The translations under genes were made by a program, and so were the position numbers. A stretch of DNA of 5,932 nt from Thermocrinis sp. (lineage in GTDB: Bacteria > Aquificota > Aquificia > Aquificales > Aquificaceae): contig JAEMPM010000035.1 of the NCBI GenBank assembly GCA_022759285.1, positions 1 through 5,932 on the forward strand. The letters run 5' to 3'. The notes beneath the pieces were generated by a model. It was given only the letters and a program-made list of their open reading frames with translations, made no database searches and had not been told where the DNA came from. Below are positions 1 to 5,926 of this stretch, piece by piece. Position 1 is the stretch's first letter. The number at the start of each line of letters is the position of its first letter.

Positions 1-10
1 GAAGAAGCCT

Positions 11-763
11 TCAAAGAAGCCCAAATTCCTTTATGAAGAACACAAAGCTAAGCAAAAATCCCCAAGCGACGATCACCGCTTTGGCAGTTTTCTGATTTAA
101 CCTTTTGGCTACCACTGCTCCTAAGTATCCACCTAACATAAAAGCCGGCATCATAACAAGCACAAAATTAAAGGCAACCTTTCCACTAAATAAAAAGATA
201 AGGGCACCCAAAAGGTTTATCACAAAACCCAAAAAATTCTTGAGGGCTATGGTCAGTTGCATGTTTGAAACGCCAGAAAGCACTATGGAAGATGCCATCA
301 TTATGCCTATGCCCGCCCCAAAGTAGCTTCCGTAGATAGCTGTGAGAAACTGAAGTAAGATAGGAAGGAACTTTGAAGATTTGCCAAGCTTTGTTATGAA
401 CTTGAGAATCAGCTCACTGAAGGCAAGCAAAAGGGTAGCAAAGCCTATCAAAAAAGGAACGGTTTTTTTAAAGGTCTCGGGCGGAGTGTGTATGAGCAAG
501 AAAGCACCAAACAAGGCACCAAGCAAGGATGGAGGCAAAAAGGTTTTAAGAATAGGGAAGTTTTCCTTCAGAGTCTTTCTGTAGCTCAGGGCGCTGGTAA
601 AAGGTCCAAGCCATAGTGCTACGGTGTTTGTTATGTTGGCAGAGAGTGGGTCTAAGCCTGCAAAGATCAAAGCGGGAAAGGTTATAAGGGTTCCGCCGCC
701 AGCTATGGCATTTACAAAACCAGCTACTATAGAAGCGAGAATTGGTATTAGATAGGTTTCCAT
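11..763 (-). CDS. TSUP family (TauE/SafE-type) membrane transporter, probable anion exporter
   Basis: Predicted 250-residue integral membrane protein of the TauE/SafE (TSUP, formerly DUF81) family. Members move small sulfur- or carbon-containing anions such as sulfite, sulfoacetate or thiosulfate across the inner membrane; the substrate here cannot be read from sequence. About eight hydrophobic segments are visible, near residues 5-36, 45-60, 74-92, 101-121, 133-164, 168-193, 199-220 and 230-248. The N-terminal glycine-rich motif NAIAGGGTLITFPAL (about 18-32) is the family hallmark, and the second half repeats a similar glycine-rich turn (YGSYFGAGIGIMMAS), fitting the internal two-fold repeat of the family. 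Length is normal and the frame is intact to a TGA stop. The start follows tRNA-Cys by 19 nt, and no Shine-Dalgarno is seen in that gap, so the message is probably co-transcribed with the tRNAs and released by tRNA 3' processing. Family call is firm; substrate unknown. Confidence 0.88.
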   Translation of the reverse strand: METYLIPILASIVAGFVNAIAGGGTLITFPALIFAGLDPLSANITNTVALWLGPFTSALSYRKTLKENFPILKTFLPPSLLGALFGAFLLIHTPPETFKKTVPFLIGFATLLLAFSELILKFITKLGKSSKFLPILLQFLTAIYGSYFGAGIGIMMASSIVLSGVSNMQLTIALKNFLGFVINLLGALIFLFSGKVAFNFVLVMMPAFMLGGYLGAVVAKRLNQKTAKAVIVAWGFLLSFVFFIKEFGLL

Positions 764-782
764 TGTTGGTGAGCTTTTCTCA

Positions 783-854
783 AGGCAACGGGCGGATTCG
801 AACCGCCGTAGAAGGGATTTGCAGTCCCTCGCCTAACCACTCGGCCACGTTGCC
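783..854 (-). tRNA. tRNA-Cys (GCA anticodon)
   Basis: A complete cloverleaf can be folded on the minus strand. The acceptor stem GGCAACG pairs with CGTTGCC over 7 bp. The D arm is GCC-loop-GGC with GAGTGGTTA in the loop. The anticodon stem AGGGA/TCCCT carries the loop CTGCAAA with anticodon GCA. The T arm is GGCGG/CCGCC with loop TTCGAAT. The discriminator base is U73 (position 783), the known cysteine identity element. CCA is not encoded: the next bases read TGA, so the tail must be added by CCA-adding enzymes. It lies 4 nt after tRNA-Gly and 19 nt before the transporter gene, so all three are probably on one transcript. Confidence 0.96.
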
Positions 855-858
855 TAAG

Positions 859-930
859 AGCGGGCGACGGGACTCGAACCCGCGACCTGCTGCATGGCAA
901 GCAGCCGCTCCACCTCTGAGCTACGCCCGC
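859..930 (-). tRNA. tRNA-Gly (GCC anticodon)
   Basis: A complete cloverleaf on the minus strand. The acceptor stem GCGGGCG pairs with CGCCCGC over 7 bp. The D stem is GCTC/GAGC. The anticodon stem GCTGC/GCAGC carries the loop TTGCCAT with anticodon GCC, which reads GGC and GGU glycine codons. The T arm is GCGGG/CCCGT (first pair G-U wobble) with loop TTCGAGT. Discriminator is U73, as in other bacterial glycine tRNAs. CCA is not encoded (next bases CTT). It is the first gene of a tRNA-Gly/tRNA-Cys pair separated by only 4 nt, and starts 19 nt after the yicC stop codon. Confidence 0.96.
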
Positions 931-940
931 TATAGAATAT

Positions 941-949
941 ATTATAACA
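941..949 (-). promoter_or_regulatory. Extended -10 promoter candidate for the tRNA pair
   Basis: The minus strand reads TGTTATAAT, a perfect TGnTATAAT extended -10 element, directly after the yicC TAG stop. The hexamer TATAAT occupies 941-946. No good -35 hexamer is present at 16-18 nt spacing (the 17-nt position reads AGGTGG), which is tolerated by extended -10 promoters. Transcription would begin near 934, leaving a leader of only about 3-5 nt before the tRNA-Gly 5' end at 930. It lies in the 19-nt gap between yicC and the tRNA. The motif is seen directly; promoter activity is inferred. Confidence 0.6.
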
Positions 950-1801
950 CTACTCTATGTTTGCCACCTGCTGTTTTAACCTATCAACCTCTGTTTTTAT
1001 CTCCACTACCCATTGGGAAAGCTCGGGCATTTTGTTTCCTAAGGTGTTTATCTCCCTGTGCATTTCTTGGAGCAAAAACTCCAACTTCCTTCCTACCTCT
1101 CCCTCTGCATCCAGCAACCCTTCAAACCTTTCAAGATGAACCTTAAAGCGTGTCACTTCCTCCTCTATGTCCATCTTTGAAAGGATAAGACTGATCTCGT
1201 TAAGAACTGTGGGATTTCCCTCCGGGAGATTTAGCTCCTTTGCCTTTTCCAAAACCCTTTTCTTTGCCCTTTCTAAAACGCTATCTTTGTTTTCAAGAAT
1301 ATTTTTTAGGTACTCCTTTATAATCTTCAGCCTAGAAAGAAGATCCTCCTTTAGTTTTGCTCCTTCTTCTTCTCTGCTTTTTACAACTTCCTTTAGTGCG
1401 TCAGTCAATGCCTGAATAATGAGTGCCTTGGTCTTTTCCTCCAGCTCTTCCTCCGCCATCTCCACATACCTTAAAGAGGCATAAAAAGCCATATCATCGG
1501 AGAGATTGAACCCAGAACGCTGGGCTAAATCTTTAAAAAACTGAAAAGTGCTAACCAAGGTGTCAGGATTTACCACGTTTCCCTTTGGCTTCTTTGCTTC
1601 TACCTGCACGAGGACGCTAACAGTTCCCCTTTGCAGATACTCCTTTATCTTATTCCTTACATCAAATTCAAACTCATAAAGGTTTACGTTGGATCTTATT
1701 GAGACGTCAAGCCCCTTTCCGTTTAAGGTCTTTATAAAAACTGTTACTTTTCTCTCTTCATCCTCCGCGGTAGCCCTTCCGAGCCCTGTCATACTACGCA
1801 T
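950..1801 (-). CDS. yicC: YicC/YloC family endoribonuclease
   Basis: A 283-residue protein of the YicC/YloC family (N-terminal YicC domain, C-terminal DUF1732). The E. coli member is an endoribonuclease involved in small-RNA turnover, so this is a likely cytoplasmic RNA-processing enzyme. The start at 1801 gives the family-typical N-terminus MRSMTGLGRA. A longer in-frame start at 1843 would add 14 residues, lie inside the preceding gene and lack family resemblance. GGTGG (1807-1811) precedes the chosen ATG by 5 nt. The N-terminal domain covers roughly residues 1-150, followed by a charged helical middle. The C-terminal hallmark runs from EEEVTRFKVHLERFE through GRKLEFLLQEMHREINTLGNK to the final QQVANIE. 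Only 1 nt separates it from the stop of the upstream small gene, implying translational coupling. In many bacteria yicC neighbours gmk and rpoZ; here it is followed by tRNA genes. Family call is firm; the RNA target is unknown. Confidence 0.93.
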   Translation of the reverse strand: MRSMTGLGRATAEDEERKVTVFIKTLNGKGLDVSIRSNVNLYEFEFDVRNKIKEYLQRGTVSVLVQVEAKKPKGNVVNPDTLVSTFQFFKDLAQRSGFNLSDDMAFYASLRYVEMAEEELEEKTKALIIQALTDALKEVVKSREEEGAKLKEDLLSRLKIIKEYLKNILENKDSVLERAKKRVLEKAKELNLPEGNPTVLNEISLILSKMDIEEEVTRFKVHLERFEGLLDAEGEVGRKLEFLLQEMHREINTLGNKMPELSQWVVEIKTEVDRLKQQVANIE

Positions 1802-1802
1802 G

Positions 1803-2113
1803 TTAGCCACCGCCGTATTCGGAGCTTTCCGATTCCGCCACAAACTCTTCTATCATATCGGTTATAAGCTTCAAAAGCTCGTCCATGTCTCTTTCCAAGT
1901 AGTAATCAAAGAGCTCTATTTTCCTCTCCTTGGTTATGTTCTCTGAAGCCTCAAACCGCACCAAGAGATAAGGAACTTCCTTATGTAGCTTAAACTGAGG
2001 ATCCTCTGGAAGCACCATCCCACATCCGCATACGCACCAATTGGTCTTTCTTTTTCAATAAGCTCCTTCAACGCTAAGAGCTTTTCTTTATATTTCTTCC
2101 AGTCAGATATCAC
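1803..2113 (-). CDS. Small unrecognised protein with a CxCxC cluster; reading frame broken (frameshift)
   Basis: I do not recognise this family. A GTG at 2113 overlaps the ndk stop as GTGA, with GGAG (2122-2125) 8 nt upstream. It opens a charged helical segment, (M)ISDWKKYKEKLLALKELIEK. Read straight on, this frame loses protein-like character and stops with TAA at 1934-1936 (59 codons). The coding signal continues instead in the -1 frame. That frame is open from a TGA at 2055-2057 and reads NWCVCGCGMVLPEDPQF and then an acidic helical domain ending SSEYGGG at TAA 1803. A single-base insertion between about 2042 and 2055, for example A6 instead of A5, would join the parts into about 103 residues. 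The conservative alternative is a 71-residue protein from the ATG at 2018, but that start lacks a clear Shine-Dalgarno and discards the three cysteines. The CxCxC might bind metal (inference). The stop lies 1 nt before yicC. Confidence 0.6.
2042..2056 (-). other. Apparent frame-break site (A5 run)
   Basis: This is the interval in which the small gene between ndk and yicC changes from its GTG-initiated frame to the -1 frame. The minus strand reads GAAAAAGAAAGACCA, with the A5 run at 2051-2055. The window is bounded upstream by the TGA in the downstream frame (2055-2057) and downstream by the point where the upstream frame stops looking protein-like. An A-site AAA codon could re-pair as AAA after a -1 slip, but the preceding GAA would re-pair on TGA. 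This is therefore not a canonical X-XXY-YYZ slippery heptamer. An A-run or CC-run length error is the simplest explanation. Confidence 0.5.
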
Positions 2114-2541
2114 TCTACTATCTCCAACCGTGAGAATATAAAGGGAATCTCATATTGTGCAGATTCTACAGAATCTGAAGCATGCACTGCATTTTTACCT
2201 TTATCAGTACCAAACAGTGCCCTTATGGAATTAGGAGCAATCCTCCTTGCTTCCTCGCTATCAGTGGGACCTATGATCTCTCTTACCCTCCTTATGGCAT
2301 CCTCTCCTTCTAAAACCATGGCGACCACAGGTCCCGAGGTCATAAACTCCACAAGCTCCCCGTAAAAAGGTCTGTCTTTGTGCACTATGTAAAAGCCCTT
2401 TGCTTGTTCTGTGGTAAATCTAAAAAGCTTGAGGGCAACGATCTTAAAACCTTCGGATAGGAATCTGTCTATTATTTTACCGGTTGCCCCCTTTTCAAAG
2501 GCATCGGGTTTAACAATTACCAAAGTCCTTTCCACCGCCAT
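2110..2541 (-). CDS. ndk: Nucleoside diphosphate kinase
   Basis: A 143-residue cytoplasmic enzyme that transfers the gamma phosphate of ATP to other (d)NDPs through a phosphohistidine intermediate, keeping NTP and dNTP pools balanced. The N-terminus has the family signature RTLVIVKPDAF with the nucleotide-binding Lys11. The active-site segment is NAVHASDS with catalytic His120; the usual form is NxxHGSDS, so Gly is replaced by Ala next to the histidine, a mild variation. Also visible are HKDRPFYGELVEFMTSGPVVAMVLEG (roughly 54-79) and the IGPTDSEEARRIAPNSIRALFG block (roughly 90-111) typical of the family. Length matches bacterial Ndk. An AGGAGG (2548-2553) sits 6 nt before the ATG and overlaps the atpH stop, so translation is probably coupled to the ATP-synthase genes. 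The ndk stop overlaps the GTG start of the next small gene. Confidence 0.97.
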   Translation of the reverse strand: MAVERTLVIVKPDAFEKGATGKIIDRFLSEGFKIVALKLFRFTTEQAKGFYIVHKDRPFYGELVEFMTSGPVVAMVLEGEDAIRRVREIIGPTDSEEARRIAPNSIRALFGTDKGKNAVHASDSVESAQYEIPFIFSRLEIVE

Positions 2542-2547
2542 CTGAAA

Positions 2548-2553
2548 CCTCCT
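2548..2553 (-). promoter_or_regulatory. Shine-Dalgarno of ndk overlapping the atpH stop
   Basis: AGGAGG overlaps the TAG stop of atpH (2552-2554) and lies 6 nt before the ndk ATG. Ribosomes finishing atpH clear or reuse this site, which argues for coupled expression of ndk with the stator genes. Confidence 0.75.
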
Positions 2554-3076
2554 ATATTAATTTTTCTAAAGTCCTCTTTACTGAAGCATCCAAGACAAAA
2601 CCGCTTGTTTTTACCACAAAGCCTCCTATGAGGGATGGATCCTCTTGGACTTCAAACTCCAATTCCCTGTTGAGGATCTGTTGAACTTTTGACTTTATGG
2701 ACTCCAAGGTATTCTCATCAAGCTTTCTGGCAATGAGTATGAAGGCCTTGGAAAGCCTTAGGAACTTTTCCATTTCGTGATCATAGAGTCTTTTGATTTC
2801 CCCTAGCATAGGCATTGCGTTGAGTTCCACCAGGTAATTTATAAACTCCTTTACTTCCGAGGGCAAGGAAAATTTTGAGGAGAGCTTCACTAAATATTCT
2901 ACCTTTGTTTCATTGGGAATTTGTGGATTTAGTATAAAGTCCCTAAGGAGCCTTTCTTTCCGGTATAGGTTATAAACAAAGCCAAGAAACTCGCTGACTT
3001 GAATTAAAACGGATCTTTCTTTAGGAAGTTTGTTCAGCAGGGATTTAGCCAGCTTTTTTGAAAGCTCCTTGTTCAT
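2552..3076 (-). CDS. atpH: F1F0 ATP synthase subunit delta
   Basis: A 174-residue peripheral subunit (delta, equivalent to mitochondrial OSCP) that ties the top of the F1 head to the b/b' stator stalk of the ATP synthase. The N-terminal about 105 residues are the helical bundle that binds the alpha subunit. The C-terminal part has the family signature EDPSLIGGFVVKTSGFVLDASVKRTLEKLI, whose DPSLIGG core is near residues 147-153. The length is usual for the family. The start ATG overlaps the stop of the b subunit as ATGA, and GGAGGTG (3082-3088) sits 5 nt upstream. In most bacteria atpA (alpha) follows directly; here ndk follows, so the remaining ATP-synthase genes must lie elsewhere. Confidence 0.95.
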   Translation of the reverse strand: MNKELSKKLAKSLLNKLPKERSVLIQVSEFLGFVYNLYRKERLLRDFILNPQIPNETKVEYLVKLSSKFSLPSEVKEFINYLVELNAMPMLGEIKRLYDHEMEKFLRLSKAFILIARKLDENTLESIKSKVQQILNRELEFEVQEDPSLIGGFVVKTSGFVLDASVKRTLEKLI

Positions 3077-3567
3077 TTTTGCACCTCCAGTTTCCTAAGC
3101 ATTTTCTCTGCGTACTTTTTCTGAACGTCTGGATTTTCAAAGTCTTGGTACAGTCTTTGGAGGGCAAGCTCCTTTGCCTGCCTCATTCCAAACCGCAGCA
3201 GTTCTTCCTTTGCTTTCTTGGTCTCCAATTCAATGGTCTCTTTTGCCTTTTCCTTTATCCTGCTGGCCAACTCTTCTATCTTTTTGAGCTCTTCTTCCTT
3301 CATCTGTTGGGCGGTTTGCTTGGCAAGTTCTACTTGTTCGGTGTGGCGCCTTTTGGCATCCTCATACTCTGCCTTTGCCCTTTCTAAGGTCTCCTTTGCC
3401 TCCTTCAGTTCCCTTTCGGAGCTTTCCAGACCTTCCGTTAGTTTGGAGAAAAAGCCTTCAAAGGCTTGGCTTATGTGCTTCCTACCAAAGAAATAGACTA
3501 TCGCCAAAAAGAGCAGTATGTTTATTCCCTTCCAAACTAGCTCTATGGTGTGATGCCCTTCTGCCAT
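3073..3567 (-). CDS. atpF: F1F0 ATP synthase subunit b (F0 stator)
   Basis: A 164-residue stator subunit: one N-terminal membrane helix (about residues 9-28, IELVWKGINILLFLAIVYFF) followed by a long, highly charged alpha-helical coiled coil reaching to the C-terminus. It pairs with the b' subunit encoded just upstream and holds delta and the F1 head still against rotation. The N-terminal pattern, polar start then WKGIN and a membrane helix ending FGRK, matches the b subunit rather than b'. The start at 3567 shares one base with the stop of the upstream gene (TAATG), and AGGAGG (3575-3580) lies 7 nt before it. The 3' end overlaps atpH by 4 nt. Assignment to b versus b' rests on gene order and the N-terminal pattern. 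Confidence 0.93.
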   Translation of the reverse strand: MAEGHHTIELVWKGINILLFLAIVYFFGRKHISQAFEGFFSKLTEGLESSERELKEAKETLERAKAEYEDAKRRHTEQVELAKQTAQQMKEEELKKIEELASRIKEKAKETIELETKKAKEELLRFGMRQAKELALQRLYQDFENPDVQKKYAEKMLRKLEVQK

Positions 3568-4007
3568 TATGCCGCCTCCTCTTCTATTTTTCTTACGATT
3601 TCTTCCGCAATATCCTTTACCCTTTCTTGAAGTTTTTGTTTTTCTTCTTCAAGTTTTTTCCTTAGTTCCTCCACTGCCTTTTCTATCTCCTCCTGAGTTT
3701 CCTTTTCCACCTGCGCTATCCTTTCCGCCTTGATCTTTTCCACTTCTCTTTCGGCGGAGTTTAATATCTCTTTGGAGGCCAAGCTTGCCTTTTCCAACTC
3801 CTCCTTTGCTAGCTCAAAGAACTTACTGGCTTCCTCTTGGAGTTTCTTTGCCTCTTCGTAGTTCTTTGCAGTGATGCTCTCTCTTTCCTCTATTACCGCA
3901 CTGTAGGGCTTTACGAGGATCTCCCTTATTATGAACAAGAAGATTAGAAAAAGAAAGGCTTGTACAAACAATGTTACGTTTGGATAAAGGGCTTGCTGTA
4001 TATCCAT
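3567..4007 (-). CDS. atpF: F1F0 ATP synthase subunit b' (second b-type stator subunit)
   Basis: A 146-residue second b-type subunit of the F0 sector. It has one N-terminal transmembrane helix (about 11-31, TLFVQAFLFLIFLFIIREIL) followed by KPYSAVIEERES, the conserved entry into the coiled-coil stalk, and then a charged helix to the end. Together with the b subunit encoded next it would form a b/b' heterodimeric stator, an arrangement known from cyanobacteria, chloroplasts, other phototrophs and Aquifex, in contrast to the b2 homodimer of E. coli. A strong AGGAGG (4013-4018) sits 5 nt before the ATG, and the gene follows rpiB by 22 nt. It could be named atpF2 or atpG in other schemes; the b' label is inferred from order and sequence. 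Confidence 0.92.
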   Translation of the reverse strand: MDIQQALYPNVTLFVQAFLFLIFLFIIREILVKPYSAVIEERESITAKNYEEAKKLQEEASKFFELAKEELEKASLASKEILNSAEREVEKIKAERIAQVEKETQEEIEKAVEELRKKLEEEKQKLQERVKDIAEEIVRKIEEEAA

Positions 4008-4012
4008 CTCAG

Positions 4013-4018
4013 CCTCCT
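4013..4018 (-). promoter_or_regulatory. Strong Shine-Dalgarno for the first ATP-synthase gene
   Basis: A perfect AGGAGG lies 5 nt before the ATG at 4007, in the 22-nt gap after rpiB. It confirms the b' start and suggests the stator block is translated efficiently on its own rather than by overlap coupling to rpiB. Confidence 0.8.
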
Positions 4019-4029
4019 GAAAAGCTATT

Positions 4030-4476
4030 TTAACATATACCTTCTTCTATCTCTTGTATGAGCTCCAGCCTCTTTTGATGCCTTCCGCCTTCAAACTCCT
4101 CACTGAGCCAAACGGATACTATGGAAAGGGCTAACTCTTCTCCCAGAACTCGATCTCCAAGGCAAAGTACGTTGGCGTTGTTGTGCCTTCTACTCATGCG
4201 TGCCATGTATTCATTCAGACACAACGCTGCCCGAATGCCCTTAAACTTGTTGGCAGTTATACACATCCCTATACCACTTCCGCAGATGAGAATGCCAAAA
4301 TCCGCCTCCTTTCTTTGAATTGCCCGTGCCACCTCTTTAGCAAAGATGGGATAATGGGTTGACTCAGTGGAATTAGTTCCAACATCTAAAACTTCATAGC
4401 CCTTGGATAGCAAAAACTCCTTTATTTTTTCCTTTAGTCTAAAGCCTGCATGGTCTGAACCTATGGCTATTTTCAT
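4030..4476 (-). CDS. rpiB: Ribose-5-phosphate isomerase B
   Basis: A 148-residue cytoplasmic enzyme of the RpiB/LacA/LacB family that interconverts ribose 5-phosphate and ribulose 5-phosphate in the pentose phosphate pathway, supplying ribose for nucleotides. The N-terminal signature IGSDHAG places Asp8 and His9 at the phosphosugar site. The [17 protein letters not shown] segment carries the catalytic base Cys65 and the anion-binding glycine loop. [12 protein letters not shown] carries His98, expected to help ring opening. The length is normal for RpiB, and the Cys65/His98 pair favours RpiB over the galactose-6-phosphate isomerase subunits. The ATG overlaps the gatB stop as ATGA, with GAGGTG (4485-4490) 8 nt upstream. 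No functional link with gatB or the ATP-synthase genes is evident beyond co-transcription. Confidence 0.96.
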   Translation of the reverse strand: MKIAIGSDHAGFRLKEKIKEFLLSKGYEVLDVGTNSTESTHYPIFAKEVARAIQRKEADFGILICGSGIGMCITANKFKGIRAALCLNEYMARMSRRHNNANVLCLGDRVLGEELALSIVSVWLSEEFEGGRHQKRLELIQEIEEGIC

Positions 4477-5888
4477 TGAGACAGCACCTCGTTGAGGATT
4501 TTATTTACAAGTTGAGGATTTGCCTTTCCTTTTGTAGCTTTCATCACCTGCCCTACAAAAAAGCCTATAAGCTTTGTCTCTCCTGCTTTGAGCCTTTCGT
4601 ACTCCTTTGGATGGGCATTTAAAACCTCTTGCACTATTGCCTTAAGAGAACCTTCATCGGTTATCTGCTTGAGACCCTTCTTTTCCACAATCGTATCTGG
4701 GTCCTCTCCAGTTTCAAACATCTGAGAGAGTACCTCTTTGGCAAGCTTGGAAGAGAGCACACCCTCCTTTATGAGTTTTATTAGTTTGGAAAACTTTTCT
4801 GGGTCTACGGGCGAATCCTCAAGGCTCATTCCACGGTCTCTTAGTTGTCCCAAGAAGTCGTTCAAGAGCCAGTTGGATGTTAGCTTTGGGTCTTCAGGGT
4901 AAAAGCTAAGGGCTTTCTCAAAGAAGTCTCCAACCTCTTTTAAGTCCGTTAGAACCTTTGCCTCGTAAGAAGAAAGAGCATAATCCCTTATAAACCTTTC
5001 ATACCTTTGTTTGGGAAGTTCGGGCATGGTTGCCCTGATTTCTTCTATCCACTCCTCCTTTATTACCAAAGGCAGAAGGTCCGGGTCTGGGAAGTATCTG
5101 TAGTCCTCTGCCTCTTCTTTGGTTCTCATGGGATAGGTGAGCCCGGTGGATGGGTCAAAGGTGCGGGTCTCCTGCACTATTTTTCCACCAGTAGAGAGAA
5201 TTTTTACCTGCCTTTCTATCTCGCTCTCTATTGCCTTTTGAACAAACCTAAAGGAATTGACATTTTTTATTTCCACCTTTGTACCAAGCTGATTTGTACC
5301 CTTAGGTCTTAGGGAAAGGTTTATGTCACACCTTAGTTGTCCCTTTTCCATATCTGCCTTAGAGACGCCCGCATACCGGAGTATATTCCGAAGAGTCTCC
5401 AAAAATTCCCTTGCAAGCTCCGGAGAGTCTATATCTGGTTCAGTAACAATCTCTATAAGTGGCGTGCCAGCCCTGTTTAGGTCTATGTAAGTTTTGTTGC
5501 CCTCGTGAATGTTTTTGCCCGCGTCTTCCTCTAAGTGTAATCTCCTTATGCGAATTTTCTTGCCGTTGACTTCCACCCACCCATCTGTAGCTAAGGGCTG
5601 TTCATACTGGGATATTTGATATCCCTTTGGCAGGTCCGGATAGAAATAGTTCTTTCGGGCAAAGATAGAAAATGTATGCACCTTGCAATTGAGGGCCAAA
5701 GCCGCCCTTATGGCGTGTTCAACAGCCTTTTTATTGACTACAGGGAGACTACCTGGCAGACCGAGGCATACAGGACACACAAGACTGTTGGGCTCTGCCC
5801 CAAACTCCACGGGGCACGAGCAAAACATTTTAGTTTTAGTGTCCAATTGTACGTGAATCTCAAGCCCTATGACCGGTTCAAATTCCAT
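4473..5888 (-). CDS. gatB: Aspartyl/glutamyl-tRNA(Asn/Gln) amidotransferase subunit B
   Basis: A 471-residue subunit of the GatCAB complex, which converts Glu-tRNA(Gln) and/or Asp-tRNA(Asn) to Gln-tRNA(Gln) and Asn-tRNA(Asn). GatB activates the misacylated tRNA with ATP and receives ammonia from GatA. Visible landmarks are [10 protein letters not shown] (6-15), four cysteines in CSC and CPVC (23, 25, 38, 41) that look like a zinc knuckle, [16 protein letters not shown] (81-96), HLEEDAGK (118-125), the [17 protein letters not shown] block, [12 protein letters not shown], and the [11 protein letters not shown] block. A helical YqeY-like tail domain that grips tRNA closes the protein, with [16 protein letters not shown] near its end. 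Length is typical. No gatC or gatA lies in the window. The start is fixed by the family N-terminus, but no Shine-Dalgarno precedes it; the leader is A-rich. Confidence 0.97.
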   Translation of the reverse strand: MEFEPVIGLEIHVQLDTKTKMFCSCPVEFGAEPNSLVCPVCLGLPGSLPVVNKKAVEHAIRAALALNCKVHTFSIFARKNYFYPDLPKGYQISQYEQPLATDGWVEVNGKKIRIRRLHLEEDAGKNIHEGNKTYIDLNRAGTPLIEIVTEPDIDSPELAREFLETLRNILRYAGVSKADMEKGQLRCDINLSLRPKGTNQLGTKVEIKNVNSFRFVQKAIESEIERQVKILSTGGKIVQETRTFDPSTGLTYPMRTKEEAEDYRYFPDPDLLPLVIKEEWIEEIRATMPELPKQRYERFIRDYALSSYEAKVLTDLKEVGDFFEKALSFYPEDPKLTSNWLLNDFLGQLRDRGMSLEDSPVDPEKFSKLIKLIKEGVLSSKLAKEVLSQMFETGEDPDTIVEKKGLKQITDEGSLKAIVQEVLNAHPKEYERLKAGETKLIGFFVGQVMKATKGKANPQLVNKILNEVLSQ

Positions 5889-5926
5889 GATTTTTTATTT
5901 TAACGAATAGCTCGGAAGGAGCCCTA
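5889..5926. promoter_or_regulatory. Short intergenic region, possibly divergent promoter region
   Basis: 38 nt upstream of gatB. On the minus strand TAAAAT (5897-5902) could serve as a -10 box, which would start transcription at or next to the gatB ATG and give a nearly leaderless message. No convincing -35 is seen. On the plus strand the region ends in GGAAGGAG ahead of an ATG. A small GCTC/GAGC stem with a 5-nt loop (5910-5922 region) has no T-run of terminator type. Promoter activity is inferred and weakly supported. Confidence 0.3.
5914..5921 (+). promoter_or_regulatory. Shine-Dalgarno of a putative divergent gene
   Basis: GGAAGGAG on the plus strand is followed after 5 nt by the ATG at 5927. 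Spacing and match are both near ideal, which is the main reason to suspect a plus-strand gene running out of the window. Confidence 0.45.

Noticed and set aside
1..21. Short direct repeat AAGAAGCC at the left edge
   Set aside because: Eight bases repeated once, partly within the transporter's last codons; too short to mean anything and no T-run or stem of terminator type.
742..1146. Plus-strand open frame spanning both tRNA genes
   Set aside because: It reads through two well-folded minus-strand tRNAs and has no recognisable protein features.
1802..1843. Longer yicC start at 1843 adding 14 residues
   Set aside because: The extra residues lie inside the preceding gene, do not resemble the family, and the ATG at 1801 gives the typical MRSMTG start with GGTGG at 5 nt.
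2046..2059. Canonical programmed -1 frameshift heptamer
   Set aside because: The bases in the zero frame are T GAA AAA G, not X XXY YYZ; the P-site codon could not re-pair well. A run-length error or plain mutation is simpler.
2113..2132. His-flanking Ala in Ndk (NAVHASDS instead of NxxHGSDS) as a sign of inactivity
   Set aside because: The catalytic His120, the SDS residues and all other signature blocks are intact; a Gly-to-Ala change here is a mild substitution.
3058..3665. Long plus-strand open frames opposite the ATP-synthase b genes
   Set aside because: They are antisense shadows of Lys/Glu-rich coiled-coil genes, which leave Phe/Leu/Ser-rich open frames on the other strand; no start signals or family features.
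5910..5922. Hairpin GCTC-GGAAG-GAGC near the right edge as a terminator or riboswitch
   Set aside because: The stem is only 4 bp and is not followed by a T-run on either strand in terminator position.
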